Part shown: piece by piece, positions 24,271 to 34,840 of the stretch
Numbering within the stretch: the stretch's first letter is position 1
Layout: each line of letters opens with the position of its first letter
Assembly (NCBI GenBank): GCA_030450335.1
Contig: JAKDIS010000012.1
Span: 1-35,349, forward strand
Origin: Corynebacterium sp.
Lineage (GTDB): Bacteria > Actinomycetota > Actinomycetes > Mycobacteriales > Mycobacteriaceae
Direction: 5' to 3'
Length of the DNA stretch: 35,349 nucleotides
Position numbers and translations under genes: made by a program
Notes under the pieces: generated by a model
What the model was told of the DNA's origin: nothing
Seen by the model: only the letters and a program-made list of their open reading frames with translations
The model's database searches: none

Positions 24271-25185
24271 TCACACCAGTTCATCGCGGTGCGGCGGTTG
24301 CGCCCCGGCACGCGACACCGCCACCGCGGCGCTGGCCACCGCGGTGTCCAGTGCGCGGGCCACCCGGTCGGTGCCAAGGGGCTCACCGGCGACGAGCAGC
24401 CGGTCGCTGCCGTCGCTGACCAGGGCGAACAGGAGGCCGGACATGAAGGCGTCGCCGGCGCCGATGGTGTCGGCGACCTCCACCTTCCGCCCGGGCACCT
24501 CGTGGGTGACGCCGTCGACGACGGCGGTGCAGCCGTCCGCGCCGCGGGTCATCACCGTCACCCGCGGGCCGGACGCCGCGACGTCCGCCAGCACCTCGTC
24601 CGCGGTGCGGCCGTCGCCGAGCCAGGCGGCGTCCTCGTCACTGAACTTCACCACGTGGCAGGACGCCGCGAGGTCGCGGATCACGCGGCGCGCGGTGCCC
24701 GCGTCGCCCATGATGTCGGAGCGCACGTTGGGGTCGTAGGTGCGCAGGACGCCGGGGCCGGCGGTGGCCACGGCCGTGCGGGCCACCGTCCCGCCCGGCT
24801 CGAGGACGGCACCGATCGAGCCGGTGTGCACCACCGTGACCCCGGAGGTGTCCGAGACGTCCGGCACGGGGAGGTCCCAGACGAGGTCGAAGTCGTAGCT
24901 CGCGCCACCGTCGTCGGCGAGGGTGACCGTGGCGGTGGACGTCCGGTCGTCGACGAGCGCGCCGTCCGGCACGGCGACGCCCTCGTCCGCCAGTCGTCCG
25001 GCGACCATCTCTCCGTAGCCGTCGCGTCCGATGCGGGTGTGCAGCGTGGCGGGGAGCCCGAGGCGGGCGAGGCCGACCGCGACGTTGAGCGGCGACCCGC
25101 CGACGTAGCCGTGGCGTTCCTGCGTCGGGCCCTCCTGGACGACGTCGACGAGGGACTCGCCGATCACGGCGATGCGGGTGGTCAT
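24271..25185 (-). CDS. PfkB-family carbohydrate kinase (fructokinase-like)
   Basis: A 304-residue ribokinase/PfkB-family sugar kinase. The N-terminal signature YVGGSPLNVAVGLARLG (about 27-43) resembles fructokinases, and the C-terminal signature DTIGAGDAFMSGLL (about 241-254) carries the catalytic Asp in GAGD. The start ATG 25185 has GGAG about 8 nt upstream; a much longer frame reaching past the tRNA is spurious. A tandem operator-like repeat lies upstream at 25210-25241. dsdA follows 39 bp downstream. Fructose, another ketose or a sugar acid could be the substrate; no transporter gene for it is adjacent. Confidence 0.88.
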   Translation of the reverse strand: MTTRIAVIGESLVDVVQEGPTQERHGYVGGSPLNVAVGLARLGLPATLHTRIGRDGYGEMVAGRLADEGVAVPDGALVDDRTSTATVTLADDGGASYDFDLVWDLPVPDVSDTSGVTVVHTGSIGAVLEPGGTVARTAVATAGPGVLRTYDPNVRSDIMGDAGTARRVIRDLAASCHVVKFSDEDAAWLGDGRTADEVLADVAASGPRVTVMTRGADGCTAVVDGVTHEVPGRKVEVADTIGAGDAFMSGLLFALVSDGSDRLLVAGEPLGTDRVARALDTAVASAAVAVSRAGAQPPHRDELV

Positions 25186-25209
25186 CGGTGGGGCTCCTGG
25201 GATGCTCTC

Positions 25210-25241
25210 GGGTTCTACGTTTTCCGGGTTCAACGTTTTCC
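25210..25241. promoter_or_regulatory. Tandem 16-bp operator-like repeat upstream of the sugar kinase
   Basis: GGGTTCTACGTTTTCC (25210-25225) is directly followed by GGGTTCAACGTTTTCC (25226-25241), 15 of 16 identical. The second copy has an AACGTT palindromic centre, a form common in LacI/GalR-family operators. It sits between the kinase and the divergent permease and probably binds a sugar-responsive repressor encoded elsewhere. Confidence 0.6.
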
Positions 25242-25306
25242 GGGGCCAGTGTAGGCGCGGTGCCGGTACGCTCATACCGGTTGGTAGGAGACGGAGGAGG
25301 TGCGCG

Positions 25307-26086
25307 GTGTCTGTGACGGTGATCGGGGTGCTGCTCGTCGGGTCGTTGGCGGCCGGGTGGGTGGACGCCGTGGTCGGTGGTGGGGGACTGATCCTCATCC
25401 CGCTGGTGATGATCCTGAACCCGGGGATGTCCAACGCCCAGGCGTTGGGCGTGAACAAGGTCGCCGCGATCTTCGGGACCGCCAGCTCGGCGGCGGTGCT
25501 GGCGCGCAAGGTGCCCTCGGCGCGTAAGGCCCTGCGTTTCGCGCCGGTGGCGTTGCTCGGTTCGGCGGGTGGGGCGATGATCGCCTCCTCGGTGGACAAG
25601 CAGGTCATGCGCCCGGTGATCATCGTGCTGCTCGTCGCCGTGGGGGTGTTCATCGCCGTGCGGCCCTCGTTCGGGCAGGGGTCGGGGACCGGCGGGCTCG
25701 CCGGGACAGGCCCCGGGGTGCGCACCTGGCTCAGCCTGACCGCCCTGGTCGCCGCGATCAGCGTGTACGACGGCACGTTCGGCCCCGGCACCGGGCTGTT
25801 CCTGATCCTGGGCTTCACCTCCCTGTTGAGCGGGGACTTCATCACCAGTGCCGCGTGGGCGAAGGTGATCAACGTGTTCACCAACCTCGGCGCGCTGGTC
25901 ACCTTCGCGCTGCAGGGCGAGGTGCTGTGGCTGCTGGGCCTGGGGCTGGCGGTGACGAACGTGGTCGGCGCGCAGATCGGTGCCCGGATGGTGCTCGGCA
26001 GGGGGACCGGGTTCGTGCGCGTGGTGATCCTGGTGGTTGTCGTCGTGATGTCCGCGAAGCTGGGGTACGACCTGATCGCGGGGTGA
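25307..26086 (+). CDS. TauE/SafE-family membrane permease
   Basis: A 259-residue integral membrane protein of the TauE/SafE (DUF81) family, which exports sulfite, sulfoacetate or related organic anions. It shows the duplicated layout of about eight membrane segments, with conserved AGWVDAVVGGGGLILIP near the N-terminus and DGTFGPGTGLFLI at the start of the second half. The GTG start is fixed by GGAGG six nt upstream; the longer open frame has no comparable signal. It is monocistronic, ending at a strong terminator. The substrate is unknown; there are no sulfur-metabolism genes next to it. Confidence 0.88.
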   Translation: MSVTVIGVLLVGSLAAGWVDAVVGGGGLILIPLVMILNPGMSNAQALGVNKVAAIFGTASSAAVLARKVPSARKALRFAPVALLGSAGGAMIASSVDKQVMRPVIIVLLVAVGVFIAVRPSFGQGSGTGGLAGTGPGVRTWLSLTALVAAISVYDGTFGPGTGLFLILGFTSLLSGDFITSAAWAKVINVFTNLGALVTFALQGEVLWLLGLGLAVTNVVGAQIGARMVLGRGTGFVRVVILVVVVVMSAKLGYDLIAG

Positions 26087-26113
26087 GCGGTGGTGAGCGG
26101 TGGTGAGCGCACG

Positions 26114-26147
26114 ACGAAACCCCCGGTCCGAGGACCGGGGGTTTCGT
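26114..26147. terminator. Bidirectional intrinsic terminator
   Basis: A perfect 16-bp stem (26114-26129 with 26132-26147) closed by a two-base GA as written, in practice a tetraloop. GAAA/TTTC tracts flank the GC core, so either strand ends in a short T-run. It separates the permease gene (plus) from tRNA-Ser (minus) and can serve both. Confidence 0.92.
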
Positions 26148-26149
26148 GT

Positions 26150-26238
26150 TGGCGGAGGATAGGGGATTTGAACCCCTGAGGGATGTGACTCCCGCACGCG
26201 TTCCAGGCGTGTGACATAGGCCGCTAGTCGAATCCTCC
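26150..26238 (-). tRNA. tRNA-Ser (anticodon GGA), CCA encoded
   Basis: Read on the minus strand, the acceptor stem GGAGGAT pairs with ATCCTCC, followed by discriminator G and an encoded CCA (ending at 26150). The anticodon stem CACGC/GCGTG holds the loop CTGGAAC, giving anticodon GGA for UCC and UCU codons. The T arm contains GGTTCAAATCC. A long variable arm (GGGAGTCACATCCC region) is typical of class II serine tRNAs. It reads toward the shared terminator. Confidence 0.96.
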
Positions 26239-26245
26239 GCCGAGA

Positions 26246-26275
26246 AATATACACACGACGGTGTCGCAGATGCAA
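26246..26275 (-). promoter_or_regulatory. Promoter of tRNA-Ser
   Basis: Minus-strand -35 TTGCAT (26275-26270), 18-bp spacer, -10 TATATT (26251-26246). The predicted start is within a nucleotide or two of the mature tRNA 5' end. Confidence 0.7.
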
Positions 26276-26352
26276 AACGCGGGTGAATTCCCAGGTGGGA
26301 GGGCGAAAACGGGGTGACGCCGGCATGTGGCGGCGCTGCCGGGCGACCGGTC

Positions 26353-26382
26353 TTGGCTCCGCGGGGCCCGGCTTGCTACTAT
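26353..26382 (+). promoter_or_regulatory. Promoter of the SRP RNA gene
   Basis: -35 TTGGCT (26353-26358), 18-bp spacer, -10 TACTAT (26377-26382). The predicted start near 26389 coincides with the first paired base of the SRP RNA helix. Confidence 0.7.
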
Positions 26383-26388
26383 GAGGAC

Positions 26389-26480
26389 CGGACGCCGCGC
26401 GGCGTGCATCTTGTGAACTCCCCCAGGGCAGGAATGCAGCAAGGGTCAACGAGCTCTGGCGGGTGCGCGGTGTCCTCTTA
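26389..26480 (+). ncRNA. ffs: Signal recognition particle RNA (4.5S-type)
   Basis: About 90 nt forming one long hairpin. The ends GGACGCCGCGC (26390-26400) and GCGCGGTGTCC (26465-26475) pair over 11 positions with one G-U. The apex carries the bacterial SRP core: GTGAAC, CCCCAGGGCAGGAATGCAGC and AAGGGT, which binds the Ffh M domain. A T-rich run (CTTTTT, 26481-26486) follows as termination signal. With Ffh the RNA targets membrane and secreted proteins to the translocon. Location just upstream of aspT-dnaX is typical of corynebacteria, as I recall. The small reading frame across it is not a gene. Confidence 0.88.
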
Positions 26481-26592
26481 CTTTTTCGCGGTGGTGACAC
26501 CGTAGGGCGGTGGGGGCGTCCTGCCCGGGGGCGGACGTCCTGGAGGACGGGTTCAGCGCGGAACCGGTGGTGCTGACGGGTGGGGCGCACCC

Positions 26593-26621
26593 TGTCGGTT
26601 CCCGTCGCCGCCAACTACACT
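26593..26621 (+). promoter_or_regulatory. Promoter of aspT
   Basis: TGTCGG (26593-26598), 17-bp spacer, TACACT (26616-26621), about 45 nt upstream of the aspT start. The -10 is good and the -35 weak. Confidence 0.5.
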
Positions 26622-26665
26622 CGGACCGAACCCACCCGTTGAAGTCGAGGAGGTCCTGCGGGACT

Positions 26666-27976
26666 ATGAAGCTCACCCACGCGAACACCGCGAACGCCGA
26701 GAACACCGACGTGATCGAGAACCTGAGGTCCCTGAGGGGCGAGGCCGACAAGGCCTACCGCGAGCTCAAGGAGCGCAACCTGACGCTCGACCTCACGCGT
26801 GGAAAGCCTTCCGCCGAGCAGCTCGACCTCGGCATGGACCTGCTCAGCCTCCCGGGCGTGAACTACACCTCCGAGGACGGCGTGGACACCCGCAACTACG
26901 GTGGCGGCGACGGCCTCAAGGAGATCAGGATGCTGTGGGCCGAGCTCCTCGGCGTGGACCCGTCGCTGCTGATCGCCGGCGACTCGTCCAGCCTGAACAT
27001 CATGTTCGACCTGGTGTCGTGGTCGCACACCTTCGGCAACAACGACTCGCAGCGCCCCTGGTCGGCCGAGGAGACCGTGAAGTGGATCTGCCCGGTGCCC
27101 GGCTACGACCGCCACCACACCATCGCCGAGACCTTCGGCTACGAGATGATCACCGTGCCGATGACCGAGCAGGGCCCGGACCTCGACGCGGTGCGTGAAC
27201 TGGTCAAGGACCCCGCGGTCAAGGGCATGTGGACGGTGCCGGTGTTCTCCAACCCGACCGGCTGGTCGGTCTCCCGCGAGGTGGCCGAGGGTCTGGCGTC
27301 GATGGAGACCGCCGCCCCGGACTTCCGTGTGGTGTGGGACAACGCCTACGCGGTGCACACCCTCACCGAGGAGTTCCCCGAGGTCATCGACATCGTCGCG
27401 CTGGCCGCGGAGCAGGGCAACCCGAACCGTTTCTGGGCGATGTCCTCGACCTCGAAGATCACCTTCGCCGGTGCCGGTGTGGCGTTCTTCAACTCCTCGG
27501 CGGCGAACCTGGACTGGTACCGCAGCTTCGCCTCGGCGCGTGGCATCGGCCCGAACAAGGTCAACCAGCTGGCCCATGCCCGCTACTTCGGCGACGCGGA
27601 GGGCGTGCGCGTGGTGATGCGCAAGCACGCCGGGATCATGGCGCCGAAGTTCACGGCGGTGACCGACATCCTGCAGCGCCGCCTCGGTGACCTGGGGATC
27701 GCCGAGTGGACGAACCCGGACGGCGGCTACTTCATCTCCGTCGACGTGGTCGACGGCACCGCTTCGCGCGTCGCCGAGCTTGCGAAGGACGCCGGCATCG
27801 CGCTGACGGGTGCGGGTGCGACGTTCCCGTACAAGAAGGACCCGGACAACCGGAATCTGCGGCTCGCCCCGTCGATGCCTCCGCTGGAGGAGGTCGAGGT
27901 CGCGATGGACGGCGTGGCGACCTGCATCCTGCTCGCCGCGATCGAGGCCGCGGAAGCCGCGGCCGCCGGAGAGTAG
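26666..27976 (+). CDS. aspT: Aspartate aminotransferase, AspT-type (subgroup Ic)
   Basis: A 436-residue fold-type I PLP enzyme catalysing aspartate-oxaloacetate transamination, feeding the aspartate amino-acid family. The PLP Lys is K264 in SSTSKITFAG; other family features are LTRGKPSAEQLDL near the N-terminus, GDSSSLNIMF, PVPGYDRHH, VFSNPTG (with the PLP-contacting Asn) and a late NLRLAPS segment with the carboxylate-binding Arg. The length and these motifs match the C. glutamicum AspT type rather than classical AspC. GAGGAGG lies 12 nt upstream of ATG 26666. The SUFU-like gene starts three bases after the stop, so they form an operon. Confidence 0.93.
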   Translation: MKLTHANTANAENTDVIENLRSLRGEADKAYRELKERNLTLDLTRGKPSAEQLDLGMDLLSLPGVNYTSEDGVDTRNYGGGDGLKEIRMLWAELLGVDPSLLIAGDSSSLNIMFDLVSWSHTFGNNDSQRPWSAEETVKWICPVPGYDRHHTIAETFGYEMITVPMTEQGPDLDAVRELVKDPAVKGMWTVPVFSNPTGWSVSREVAEGLASMETAAPDFRVVWDNAYAVHTLTEEFPEVIDIVALAAEQGNPNRFWAMSSTSKITFAGAGVAFFNSSAANLDWYRSFASARGIGPNKVNQLAHARYFGDAEGVRVVMRKHAGIMAPKFTAVTDILQRRLGDLGIAEWTNPDGGYFISVDVVDGTASRVAELAKDAGIALTGAGATFPYKKDPDNRNLRLAPSMPPLEEVEVAMDGVATCILLAAIEAAEAAAAGE

Positions 27977-27979
27977 CCT

Positions 27980-28606
27980 GTGAATCTCGAGGAGACGACG
28001 TACTGGGTCGGTGACCTGCTGCCGGGTGAGGTCACGACGTCGCGGCGCCGGGTGAGCCAGAGCTTCCCGGAGTTCACGGTCGCCGAGATCCACCTGGGTG
28101 GGGAGGATGAGGCGGCTGACGCGGAGACCGTTGCGGCGACGCTGGACGCTGCGCGCATCGAACCGTTGCTGGTCACGGAGGACGGTTCGGACCTGCGGGT
28201 CGAGTTCATCACCGTGACCACGGGTCACGGCCGTGCGGCGGCGGACCTGGTGATGGCCGCGGCGACGATGATCTCCCGTGACCCGATCCAGCTGTCGCCG
28301 CAGCCGGGGCTGCTCCTGCCGAAGCTGGGGTGGCACGTGGACGACACGATCACCGCGCAGCACGGTCTGCTCGTCCCGCCGTTCCTGTGGGAGGACGGGG
28401 TGCCGAACGTCCACGAGGTGAACTTCGGTGGTCGTCACGGTGGCGGGTCGCAGCACGAGTACACGCATCCGGGACGGATGACGGTGTTCGCTCAGTTGGT
28501 GATGCTCACCGAGGACGAGTACCGCGTGGCGGTGGACGGTGGTCCTGGTGCGGTGCAGCAGATGCTGGCGACGTCGCAGGCGAATCTCAACGACGTGTGG
28601 CGCTGA
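27980..28606 (+). CDS. Suppressor-of-fused-like (SUFU domain) protein
   Basis: A 208-residue soluble protein. Its last third (about 140-205: PPFLWEDGVPNVHEV, then TVFAQLVMLTEDEYRVAVDGGPGAVQQML) resembles the bacterial suppressor-of-fused domain, whose hallmark is a hydrophobic strand followed by LTxxEYxxAxxxG. The function of bacterial SUFU proteins is poorly known; some act as immunity-type proteins. The GTG start has GGAGAG six nt upstream and lies three bases after aspT. A terminator follows at 28643-28673. The family call is by eye and moderately sure. Confidence 0.7.
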   Translation: MNLEETTYWVGDLLPGEVTTSRRRVSQSFPEFTVAEIHLGGEDEAADAETVAATLDAARIEPLLVTEDGSDLRVEFITVTTGHGRAAADLVMAAATMISRDPIQLSPQPGLLLPKLGWHVDDTITAQHGLLVPPFLWEDGVPNVHEVNFGGRHGGGSQHEYTHPGRMTVFAQLVMLTEDEYRVAVDGGPGAVQQMLATSQANLNDVWR

Positions 28607-28642
28607 GCCTCCGGGGCAATTCTGGTCCTGGCCGCACATCCG

Positions 28643-28673
28643 GCCCCTGCACCTGTGAAGGTGCGGGGGCTTT
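28643..28673 (+). terminator. Intrinsic terminator of the aspT operon
   Basis: An 11-bp stem (28643-28653 with 28660-28670, one G-U), loop TGTGAA, then TTT. It lies 37 nt after the SUFU-like gene and just before the convergent HNH gene's stop. Confidence 0.85.
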
Positions 28674-28694
28674 CGGCGTAGCTGCGGCCGGCTT

Positions 28695-29984
28695 CTAGTC
28701 CGGCGGATCCTCGGTGGTGGCGGGGCCGTCCGGTTCGGTTGGTTCTGCAGGTTCAAGCGGTTCGTCGGGATAGTCCGGGTAGTCGGCGTACGGGTCGTAG
28801 GCCTCGGCCAGGGGGCCGGTGGCGTACGTGGCGTAGCGCCTGCCGTTGGGGCCTTCCCAGTCGATGGTGAACCCGTCGTCTGCGGTGGAGCAGGACCACA
28901 CCCCCTCGGTCTTCAGCCGGTGGTGCGGTCGGCACAGCTTCTGTCCGTTGCTCGGATGAGTGGCGCCGTCGCTGGTGGGGTCGGTGTGCGGGGAGTTGAC
29001 GATATGGTCGTTGTCGCACAGCGTGGCAGTCACGTCGCAGTTCGGGAACCTGCAGGTCCCGTCGCGGCCGTCGAGGTAGGCCTTCTGCGCGGTGGTGAAC
29101 GCGTAGGCGTCCGTCTCCGGATACTTGTCGGGGTCGGTGTGCAGCACCCGTACGTAGGAGGACTCGTGCTCCAGGCGGTCTGCGGTGGCCGGGTTGATCC
29201 ACCCCACCCCGGTGACGTAGCCGGCACCGGTGCCGTGGATACCGTCGAGGGTGGCGCGGTAGAGGTTCACGCGGATGGTCATGCTCGTAGGGTTGTCGCC
29301 GAGCTGTTCGAGCAGTACCTGGGCCTTGAGTTCCGAGCGAGTCGGCAACTCGGTGCGTTCGTCCTCGGGCAGCGCTTCCTGGCGGCGTCGGGCATCGGCG
29401 AGCAGGACGAGGGCCTGCTTGTCGAGTTTGTCGTCGATGGCGGCCAGGGTGACGCTGTTGCCGGAGGTGAAGACCATTTTGTTGCCCCGGCGCTTCAGTG
29501 TGGCGGTGTCCTCCTGGGCCAGGGCGGTGTCGTTGGCGAGTTCCGGTGCGGCGTCGAGGATCGCCGCGGTGACCCGGTCCTCGATCTCGCGCAAGGTGAC
29601 CAGGCGGGTGGTTTCGCGGAGCCAAGGGGTGACGTGCGCGTTCACCGCCGCGTCGAGATGCCCGGTGATCTCGTCGTGGTGTGCCTTGGGCACGGTGGAA
29701 AGTTGGGCGTGGATCAGTCGGCGGATCAGTGCGAGGTGGTCGGCGGCGAGGATGCCGGTGGTGATCACCGCGCAGAACAGTTCGAGGTTTCGAGCGGCGA
29801 GTTCGCCTGCGTGAGCGAAACACATTGCGTCGCCGCGGGAGCGTCCACGAAGTGCCAGTGCGGTGGAGAGGCGCTCGGTGGCGGCGATGTCGCGCAGTTT
29901 GGCGATGAGCAGCATCTCACCGTGGTTGAGGTGGCGTTGGATGTCGTCCATGCTCATGACGGGAGTGGTGTTGTCGGTGGTCAT
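28695..29984 (-). CDS. HNH endonuclease with DUF222 domain (13E12 repeat family)
   Basis: A 429-residue protein with an N-terminal DUF222 helical domain (about 15-300) and a C-terminal HNH nuclease (about 315-370: CRFPNC, CDNDHI and LCRPHHRLK, with zinc Cys pairs and the DH and HH metal-site residues). An acidic proline-rich tail rich in Tyr, Asp, Pro and Glu follows. This family is present in many copies in actinobacterial genomes and behaves like a selfish or dispersed element, though no mobility has been shown for it here. ATG 29984 is supported by a GGGGGGG run about 10 nt upstream; an earlier ATG at 30056 lies upstream of the predicted promoter. It splits an otherwise conserved aspT-dnaX neighbourhood. 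Confidence 0.9.
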   Translation of the reverse strand: MTTDNTTPVMSMDDIQRHLNHGEMLLIAKLRDIAATERLSTALALRGRSRGDAMCFAHAGELAARNLELFCAVITTGILAADHLALIRRLIHAQLSTVPKAHHDEITGHLDAAVNAHVTPWLRETTRLVTLREIEDRVTAAILDAAPELANDTALAQEDTATLKRRGNKMVFTSGNSVTLAAIDDKLDKQALVLLADARRRQEALPEDERTELPTRSELKAQVLLEQLGDNPTSMTIRVNLYRATLDGIHGTGAGYVTGVGWINPATADRLEHESSYVRVLHTDPDKYPETDAYAFTTAQKAYLDGRDGTCRFPNCDVTATLCDNDHIVNSPHTDPTSDGATHPSNGQKLCRPHHRLKTEGVWSCSTADDGFTIDWEGPNGRRYATYATGPLAEAYDPYADYPDYPDEPLEPAEPTEPDGPATTEDPPD

Positions 29985-30027
29985 GGTGCCCGTGTCCCCC
30001 CCCCTGTGGTTGGCCGTCCTTGACGGA

Positions 30028-30056
30028 AGTGTACTACAGGCCACGGACATGGTCAA
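30028..30056 (-). promoter_or_regulatory. Near-consensus promoter of the HNH gene
   Basis: Minus-strand -35 TTGACC (30056-30051), 17-bp spacer, -10 TACACT (30033-30028). It gives a leader of about 35 nt and excludes the ATG at 30056 as the start. Confidence 0.72.
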
Positions 30057-30183
30057 CAGTATGTTCGAATAATGGCCGTATTCCGTGGTGTGCGCACTCG
30101 AGAGGCGGGCTCTTTCCGGGATGTGCCGGACGATGCCTTCCCCCGGTCTCGACGGTGGGGCAGACCATGTCCGTCGCGCCTTG

Positions 30184-30195
30184 TAGGCTGGGTCC
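30184..30195 (+). promoter_or_regulatory. -10 element of a leaderless dnaX promoter
   Basis: TAGGCT (30184-30189) ends six nt before the GTG start of dnaX and no Shine-Dalgarno is present. No good -35 is visible. Confidence 0.5.
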
Positions 30196-32751
<2,556 letters not shown>

Positions 32752-32759
32752 GGAGAATG

Positions 32760-33683
32760 ATGAGTACAGCCCCGTCAGTCATCGCCGGGATGATGCGGAT
32801 CGCCGAGAAGACCGACGCCGAGATCCGCGCGCTCTACGACACGGCCCGCGGACGCGGCGTCACGTACTTCGACCACGCCGACCTCTACGGCGTCGGCGCG
32901 CCCGGCGGCGGTTACCACCGCTGCGAGAGCAGGTTCGCCGGTGCGCTGAACCTCAGTGCGTCCGCACGCGACGAGATCGTCCTGCAGTCCAAGGTCGGCA
33001 TCGTCACCGACGGTCCGTACTACGACTCGTCCTATGAGCACATCATCGCCACGGTCGAGGAGTCGCTGACGGCGCTGCGCACCGACCGTCTCGACGTCCT
33101 GCTGCTGCACCGTCCCGACGCGCTCGTGGAGCCCGACGAGGTGGCCCGGGCATTCGACGAACTCGAGGCCACGGGCAAGGTGCGGGCCTTCGGGGTCTCC
33201 AACCACACGCCCCGGCAGATCGACCTGCTCAGGACCGCGGTCCGGCAGACGCTGGTCGTCAACCAGCTGCAGTTGTCGATCACCCACGCGCCGGTCATCA
33301 CCCAGGGACTCACGGCGAACATCGTCGGTGAACCCGGTGCGGTGGACGTCGACGGCGGTGGCGTCCTCGACTACTGCCGCCTCAACGGCATCACGGTGCA
33401 GGCGTGGTCGCCGTTCCAGAAGGGGACGGAACGCGGGGTGTTCCTCGGCGACCCCGGCTACGCCGAACTCAACGCCGTGCTCGGGGAGGTCGGCGACGCC
33501 CACGGCGTCGCCCCCGCGGCGGTGGCGACCGCCTGGATCCTGCGCCACCCCGCACGCATGCAGGTCGTCCTCGGCTCCACCGATCCGTCCCGTTTCGCCG
33601 AGGCGTCCGGCGGTGCGGACGTCGAACTCTCCCGCCGCGAGTGGTACCGGTTGCTGCGCGCCGCCGGGCACCGTCTTCCCTGA
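32760..33683 (+). CDS. Aldo/keto reductase (YdhF-like)
   Basis: A 307-residue AKR-superfamily (alpha/beta)8 barrel reductase using NADPH. The catalytic tetrad is visible: D38 and Y43 (FDHADLYG), Lys in LQSKVGI, and His in LLLHRPD. A late VVLGSTDPSRFAEA segment fits the cofactor phosphate site. YdhF-like members have broad carbonyl substrates. Two adjacent ATGs occur at 32757 and 32760; AGGAG at 32751-32755 is too close to the first, so 32760 is preferred. The gene starts directly after the dnaX stop and probably shares its transcript. It separates dnaX from ybaB-recR, which are usually adjacent. Confidence 0.88.
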   Translation: MSTAPSVIAGMMRIAEKTDAEIRALYDTARGRGVTYFDHADLYGVGAPGGGYHRCESRFAGALNLSASARDEIVLQSKVGIVTDGPYYDSSYEHIIATVEESLTALRTDRLDVLLLHRPDALVEPDEVARAFDELEATGKVRAFGVSNHTPRQIDLLRTAVRQTLVVNQLQLSITHAPVITQGLTANIVGEPGAVDVDGGGVLDYCRLNGITVQAWSPFQKGTERGVFLGDPGYAELNAVLGEVGDAHGVAPAAVATAWILRHPARMQVVLGSTDPSRFAEASGGADVELSRREWYRLLRAAGHRLP

Positions 33684-33771
33684 ATCAGTTGCGGACGCCG
33701 TCAGCAGGTAAACTCCGACGGGGTAGAAGACCAGAACGATCGACCTGAACCTACAGCGAAGGGAACACACC

Positions 33772-34086
33772 GTGAGCCAGCCCGACATGAACCAGATCAT
33801 GGCCCAGGCCCAGCAGATGCAGCAGCAGCTCCAGGAGGCGCAGGCCGAGATCATGGCCTCCACCGTCGAGGGCACCGCCGGCAACGGCCTGGTCAAGGTC
33901 GCCCTGCGCGGCTCCGGAGAGGTCGAGAGCCTCTCCATCGACCCGTCCGTGGTGGACCCGGAGGACGTCGAGACCCTCCAGGACCTCGTCATCGGCGCCT
34001 ACCAGGACGCCGGGGAGAACCTCAAGAACCTCTCCAACGAGAAGATGGGGCCGCTGTCCCAGGGCCTCGACGGCCTCGGCTTCTAG
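33772..34086 (+). CDS. ybaB: YbaB/EbfC nucleoid-associated protein
   Basis: A 104-residue small dimeric DNA-binding protein, conserved next to recR in most bacteria. It has a Gln/Met-rich N-terminal helix (MNQIMAQAQQMQQQLQEAQ) and the family core GNGLVKVALRGSGEVESLSIDPSVVDPED, then the NLKNLSNEKM helix. GTG 33772 is preceded by GAAGGGA at a normal distance. recR begins 12 bp downstream, so the two are co-transcribed. The role may be nucleoid organisation or recombination support. Confidence 0.92.
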   Translation: MSQPDMNQIMAQAQQMQQQLQEAQAEIMASTVEGTAGNGLVKVALRGSGEVESLSIDPSVVDPEDVETLQDLVIGAYQDAGENLKNLSNEKMGPLSQGLDGLGF

Positions 34087-34098
34087 GACGAGTCCACC

Positions 34099-34743
34099 GT
34101 GTTCGAAGGTCCCCTCCAGGACGTGATCGACGAGTTCTCCCGCCTCCCCGGGGTGGGGCCCAAGAGCGCCCAACGCATCGCCTTCCATCTCCTCCAGGCA
34201 GAGCCGGAGGAGCTGGACAGGCTCGGCGGCGCGCTGTCGCGCCTGCAGAACGGCGTGCGTTACTGCCGGATCTGCCACAACGTGTCCTCCGAGGAGGTCT
34301 GCCGGATCTGCGCGGACTCCACCCGCGACGCCACCATCGTGTGTGTCGTCGAGGAGTCGAAGGACATCCAGGTCATCGAGCGCACCGGTGAGTACGACGG
34401 GCGCTACCACGTCCTCGGCGGCGCCCTGGACCCGCTCAACGGCGTCGGCCCGAAGGAGCTCAATGTCACCGCGCTGGTGCAGCGTATCGGCGGTCGGGTG
34501 GACGACGTCGTAGCCGCCGACGGCACGGTGGCGGACGCCCCGGACATCTCCGAGGTCATCATCGCCACCGACCCGAACACCGAGGGCGAGGCCACGGCCG
34601 CCTACCTCGGGCGACTGCTCAAGGAGTTCCCCGGGCTGACCGTGTCCCGCCTGGCCTCGGGAATCCCGATGGGCGGCGACCTCGAGTTCGTCGACGAGCT
34701 GACGCTGTCGCGGGCCTTCGAGGGCCGCACCGCGATCCGGTAA
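34099..34743 (+). CDS. recR: Recombination protein RecR
   Basis: A 214-residue recombination mediator that works with RecO and RecF in gap repair. In order: helix-hairpin-helix [17 protein letters not shown] (about 16-32), a C4 zinc finger (CRIC ... CRIC, about 54-74), the Toprim domain (about 79-175, [19 protein letters not shown]) and the C-terminal Walker-like [19 protein letters not shown]. The length is slightly above the usual 200. The GTG start is 12 bp after ybaB. Confidence 0.96.
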   Translation: MFEGPLQDVIDEFSRLPGVGPKSAQRIAFHLLQAEPEELDRLGGALSRLQNGVRYCRICHNVSSEEVCRICADSTRDATIVCVVEESKDIQVIERTGEYDGRYHVLGGALDPLNGVGPKELNVTALVQRIGGRVDDVVAADGTVADAPDISEVIIATDPNTEGEATAAYLGRLLKEFPGLTVSRLASGIPMGGDLEFVDELTLSRAFEGRTAIR

Positions 34744-34804
34744 CGGGCGCGCGAGCCACATAAGCGGCATTTACCTCACCGGGGTGTCCTTGCCCACGAA
34801 AGCG

Positions 34805-34840
34805 CTGACAGGGGGTCGGCGTCGGCGTAGCGTGAGGGCC
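34805..34840 (+). promoter_or_regulatory. Leaderless promoter of the DoxX-like gene
   Basis: -35 CTGACA (34805-34810), 17-bp spacer, -10 TAGCGT (34828-34833), then seven nt to the ATG. This is the clearest leaderless promoter in the window. Confidence 0.7.

Noticed and set aside
26084..26109. 10-bp tandem repeat TGAGCGGTGG after the TauE/SafE gene
   Set aside because: Two and a half copies between the stop codon and terminator with no associated signal; probably simple slippage.
26314..26505. Small reading frame over the SRP RNA
   Set aside because: The sequence is explained by the RNA helix, core motif, promoter and T-run.
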